In this document: positions 62,548-64,000 of the stretch, in pieces
Numbering within the stretch: position 1 is the stretch's first letter
Layout of the letters: each line of letters opens with the position of its first letter
Source: Pseudomonas graminis
Lineage (GTDB): Bacteria > Pseudomonadota > Gammaproteobacteria > Pseudomonadales > Pseudomonadaceae
Assembly (NCBI RefSeq): GCF_001705435.1
Contig: NZ_MDEN01000052.1
Location: 62,001-126,000 of the forward strand
DNA: 64,000 bases
Reading direction: 5' to 3'
Notes under the pieces: generated by a model
Told to the model about the DNA's origin: nothing
The model's database searches: none
Seen by the model: only the letters and a program-made list of their open reading frames with translations
Made by a program: the position numbers and the translations under genes

Positions 62548-63366
62548 ATGAGCATTGCCGAGAGCGTGAAACCCAGTCGTAAACAACGTGTCCGGACCTT
62601 GTGGATCTCTGACGTGCATCTGGGAACCCGCGACTGCCAGGCCGAACACCTCTCCGGATTTCTCAAGCAATACCACGCCGACAAAGTGTACCTGGTGGGC
62701 GACATCATCGACGGCTGGAAGATGCGCGGCGGCATGTACTGGCCGCAAGCCCACACCAACGTCATCCGCCGTCTGCTGACCATGAGCAAGCGCGGCACCG
62801 AAGTCATTTACGTCACCGGCAACCACGACGAATTCCTGCGCCGCTATTCAAAACTCATTCTAGGCAACATCCAACTGGTCGATGAAGCCGTGCATCTGAC
62901 CGCCGATGGTCGTCGTCTGCTGGTGATCCACGGTGACCAGTTCGACGTCATCACGCGCTACCACCGCTGGCTGGCGTTTCTTGGCGATTCGGCCTACGAA
63001 TTCACCCTGACCCTCAACCGCTGGCTCAACCACTGGCGCGCCAAATACGGCTACGGCTATTGGTCGCTGTCGGCGTACCTGAAGCACAAGGTCAAGACTG
63101 CGGTGAATTTCATCAGCGATTTCGAGGAAGCCATCGCCCATGAGTGCGTCAAGCGCGGGCTGGACGGGGTGGTGTGCGGGCACATTCACCACGCCGAAAT
63201 CCGTCAGGTGGGCGGCGTGGAATACCTCAACTGCGGCGACTGGGTGGAGTCCTGCACGGCGTTGATCGAGCACTGGGATGGCACGATCGAGCTGTTCCGG
63301 TTGGCCGATGCCCACGTCAAAGCCAAAAGCCCGGAAACAGCGCAGCCCGTGGGCGAGACGGTCTGA
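62548..63366 (+). CDS. LpxH-like metallophosphoesterase
   Basis: This is a 272-residue calcineurin-type phosphoesterase. Metal-ligand motifs: WISDVHLG, VGDIIDGW, VTGNHDEFLRR, VIHGDQFD and VCGHIHHAEIR. It resembles UDP-2,3-diacylglucosamine pyrophosphatase but belongs to a broader group whose substrate is often unknown. ATG at 62548 follows GGAGG. It is likely a distinct paralogue rather than the main lipid A LpxH. Confidence 0.88.
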   Translation: MSIAESVKPSRKQRVRTLWISDVHLGTRDCQAEHLSGFLKQYHADKVYLVGDIIDGWKMRGGMYWPQAHTNVIRRLLTMSKRGTEVIYVTGNHDEFLRRYSKLILGNIQLVDEAVHLTADGRRLLVIHGDQFDVITRYHRWLAFLGDSAYEFTLTLNRWLNHWRAKYGYGYWSLSAYLKHKVKTAVNFISDFEEAIAHECVKRGLDGVVCGHIHHAEIRQVGGVEYLNCGDWVESCTALIEHWDGTIELFRLADAHVKAKSPETAQPVGETV

Positions 63367-63430
63367 GCAGGCAGCTTTTACTCAAACCGTGGGGCAGCAA
63401 GGCGTCATGCGCGACGCCGACGAGTGCCGG

Positions 63431-63742
63431 TCAAAACGGTACTTTGCCCCTGAGCATGTCTCCGTACATGACGAAATCACCGAGCAGGCTGTAGAACGGA
63501 TGCTTGAACGTGGCCGGACGGTTCTTCTCGAAAAAGAAGTGGCCGATCCAGGCGAAGCTGTAGCCTGCCAAGGGCAGTACCCACAACAATGTCCAGTGAG
63601 CGCTGAGCACGGCGAATGCCAGAATCAGGATGACCAGACTCGTGCCGATGAAATGCAAGCGTCGGCACGTGCTGTCCCGATGTTCGTGCAGATAATACGG
63701 ATAGAAGTCTTCGAATCGGTCGAAACGCTTCACTGTTTCCAC
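63431..63742 (-). CDS. DUF962 (Mpo1-like) membrane protein
   Basis: This 103-residue protein has the DUF962 pattern: FEDFYPYYLHEH, RRLHFIGTSL, WIGHFFFEKNRPATFKHPFYSL. Two membrane segments are visible (about 32-52, 54-72). Yeast Mpo1 of this family is a dioxygenase in fatty acid alpha-oxidation; the role here is unknown. Confidence 0.92.
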   Translation of the reverse strand: METVKRFDRFEDFYPYYLHEHRDSTCRRLHFIGTSLVILILAFAVLSAHWTLLWVLPLAGYSFAWIGHFFFEKNRPATFKHPFYSLLGDFVMYGDMLRGKVPF

Positions 63743-63848
63743 AAGGCTATGCTCCGGGCAGGGTATTGGTTGAGCTTAGTCGAGCCCCCACTGCCCGCCG
63801 CGACATTTCTCGGGGCTACGCAGCTGACGTTGCCCGGCCCGCAGTGTT

Positions 63849-64000
63849 CTAGTGCCGCCAGAACGCCGGTATGCACAGCACCAGCACCGTGATGATTTCC
63901 AGCCGACCGAGCAGCATGCCCAGTGACAGAATCCACTTGGCGGCATCCGGCAGCGTCGAGAAATTACCCGCCGGCCCGATGGTTTCACCGAGCCCCGGCC
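63849..64000 (-). CDS. trkH: TrkH potassium transporter, 3' end only
   Basis: The last 49 codons are present. PGLGETIGPAGNFSTLPDAA, then KWILSLGMLLGRLEI and a final PAFWRH stop, are characteristic of the TrkH C-terminus. The rest lies beyond the window. Confidence 0.85.
   Translation of the reverse strand, partial: PGLGETIGPAGNFSTLPDAAKWILSLGMLLGRLEIITVLVLCIPAFWRH

Overview
The window is chromosomal DNA from a Pseudomonas species, probably of the fluorescens/syringae side of the genus rather than P. aeruginosa. The evidence is gene content and order: prc/algO next to an EAL-CBS-GGDEF protein, apeB-rluA-minE-minD-minC next to lpxL, the N-acetylglutaminylglutamine (NAGGN) osmolyte operon, a Crc-antagonist small RNA with a sigma-54 promoter, a FimV-like protein next to a MarR regulator, and many Pseudomonas REP palindromes. 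No rRNA, tRNA, CRISPR, insertion sequence or prophage was seen.

Layout. 0-6 kb: a small XRE regulator with a partner gene, a c-di-GMP protein, the periplasmic protease Prc, and a quinone oxidoreductase. 6-12.7 kb: an ABC importer cassette (ATPase, two permeases, an alkaline-phosphatase-superfamily enzyme, a binding protein) next to a HAD phosphatase, with a divergent GntR/UTRA regulator. Two TGGTCTAG-type operators lie in the shared promoter region. 12.7-17 kb: an AT-rich patch with two small Ig-like-domain proteins on either side of a large MscS channel. 17-25 kb: apeB, rluA, the min operon, lpxL, a patatin and a pirin. 25-28 kb: an MlaA homologue coupled to an alpha/beta hydrolase. 28.4-28.7 kb: a CrcX/CrcY/CrcZ-type sRNA. 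28.9-34 kb: a GH17 glucan enzyme, an orphan betaine-binding protein, and yjcH-actP. 34-38 kb: a lysine-rich protein, a DUF3309 peptide, an SDR, YnfA, a CsrA paralogue and YheU. 38-43 kb: the NAGGN operon. 43.5-48 kb: an AttEFGH-like ABC system. 48-54 kb: mnmC and a 1432-residue LRR/NEL-type E3 ligase effector-like protein. 54-64 kb: pap, a YecA-family gene, recQ, a MarR regulator, a FimV-like gene, an Rdx protein, an LpxH-like phosphoesterase, a DUF962 protein and the 3' end of trkH.

The most unusual signal is a dispersed intergenic element of about 260 bp. It is present four times as two inverted pairs (about 18.5/18.95 kb and 34.0/35.07 kb). Its hairpins keep their base pairing through compensatory substitutions, and its core can be drawn as an H-type pseudoknot. 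On one strand each copy shows two hairpins that mostly have AUGGAU loops, resembling RsmA/CsrA binding sites. This is the best candidate for an undescribed system in the window.

A second theme is post-transcriptional control. The sRNA has a -24/-12 promoter, six A-rich CA motifs and upstream TGTTAC/GTAACA half-sites. A perfect AAnAAnAA motif overlaps the ribosome-binding region of yjcH-actP. A CsrA paralogue with GGA-rich leader sequence lies nearby.
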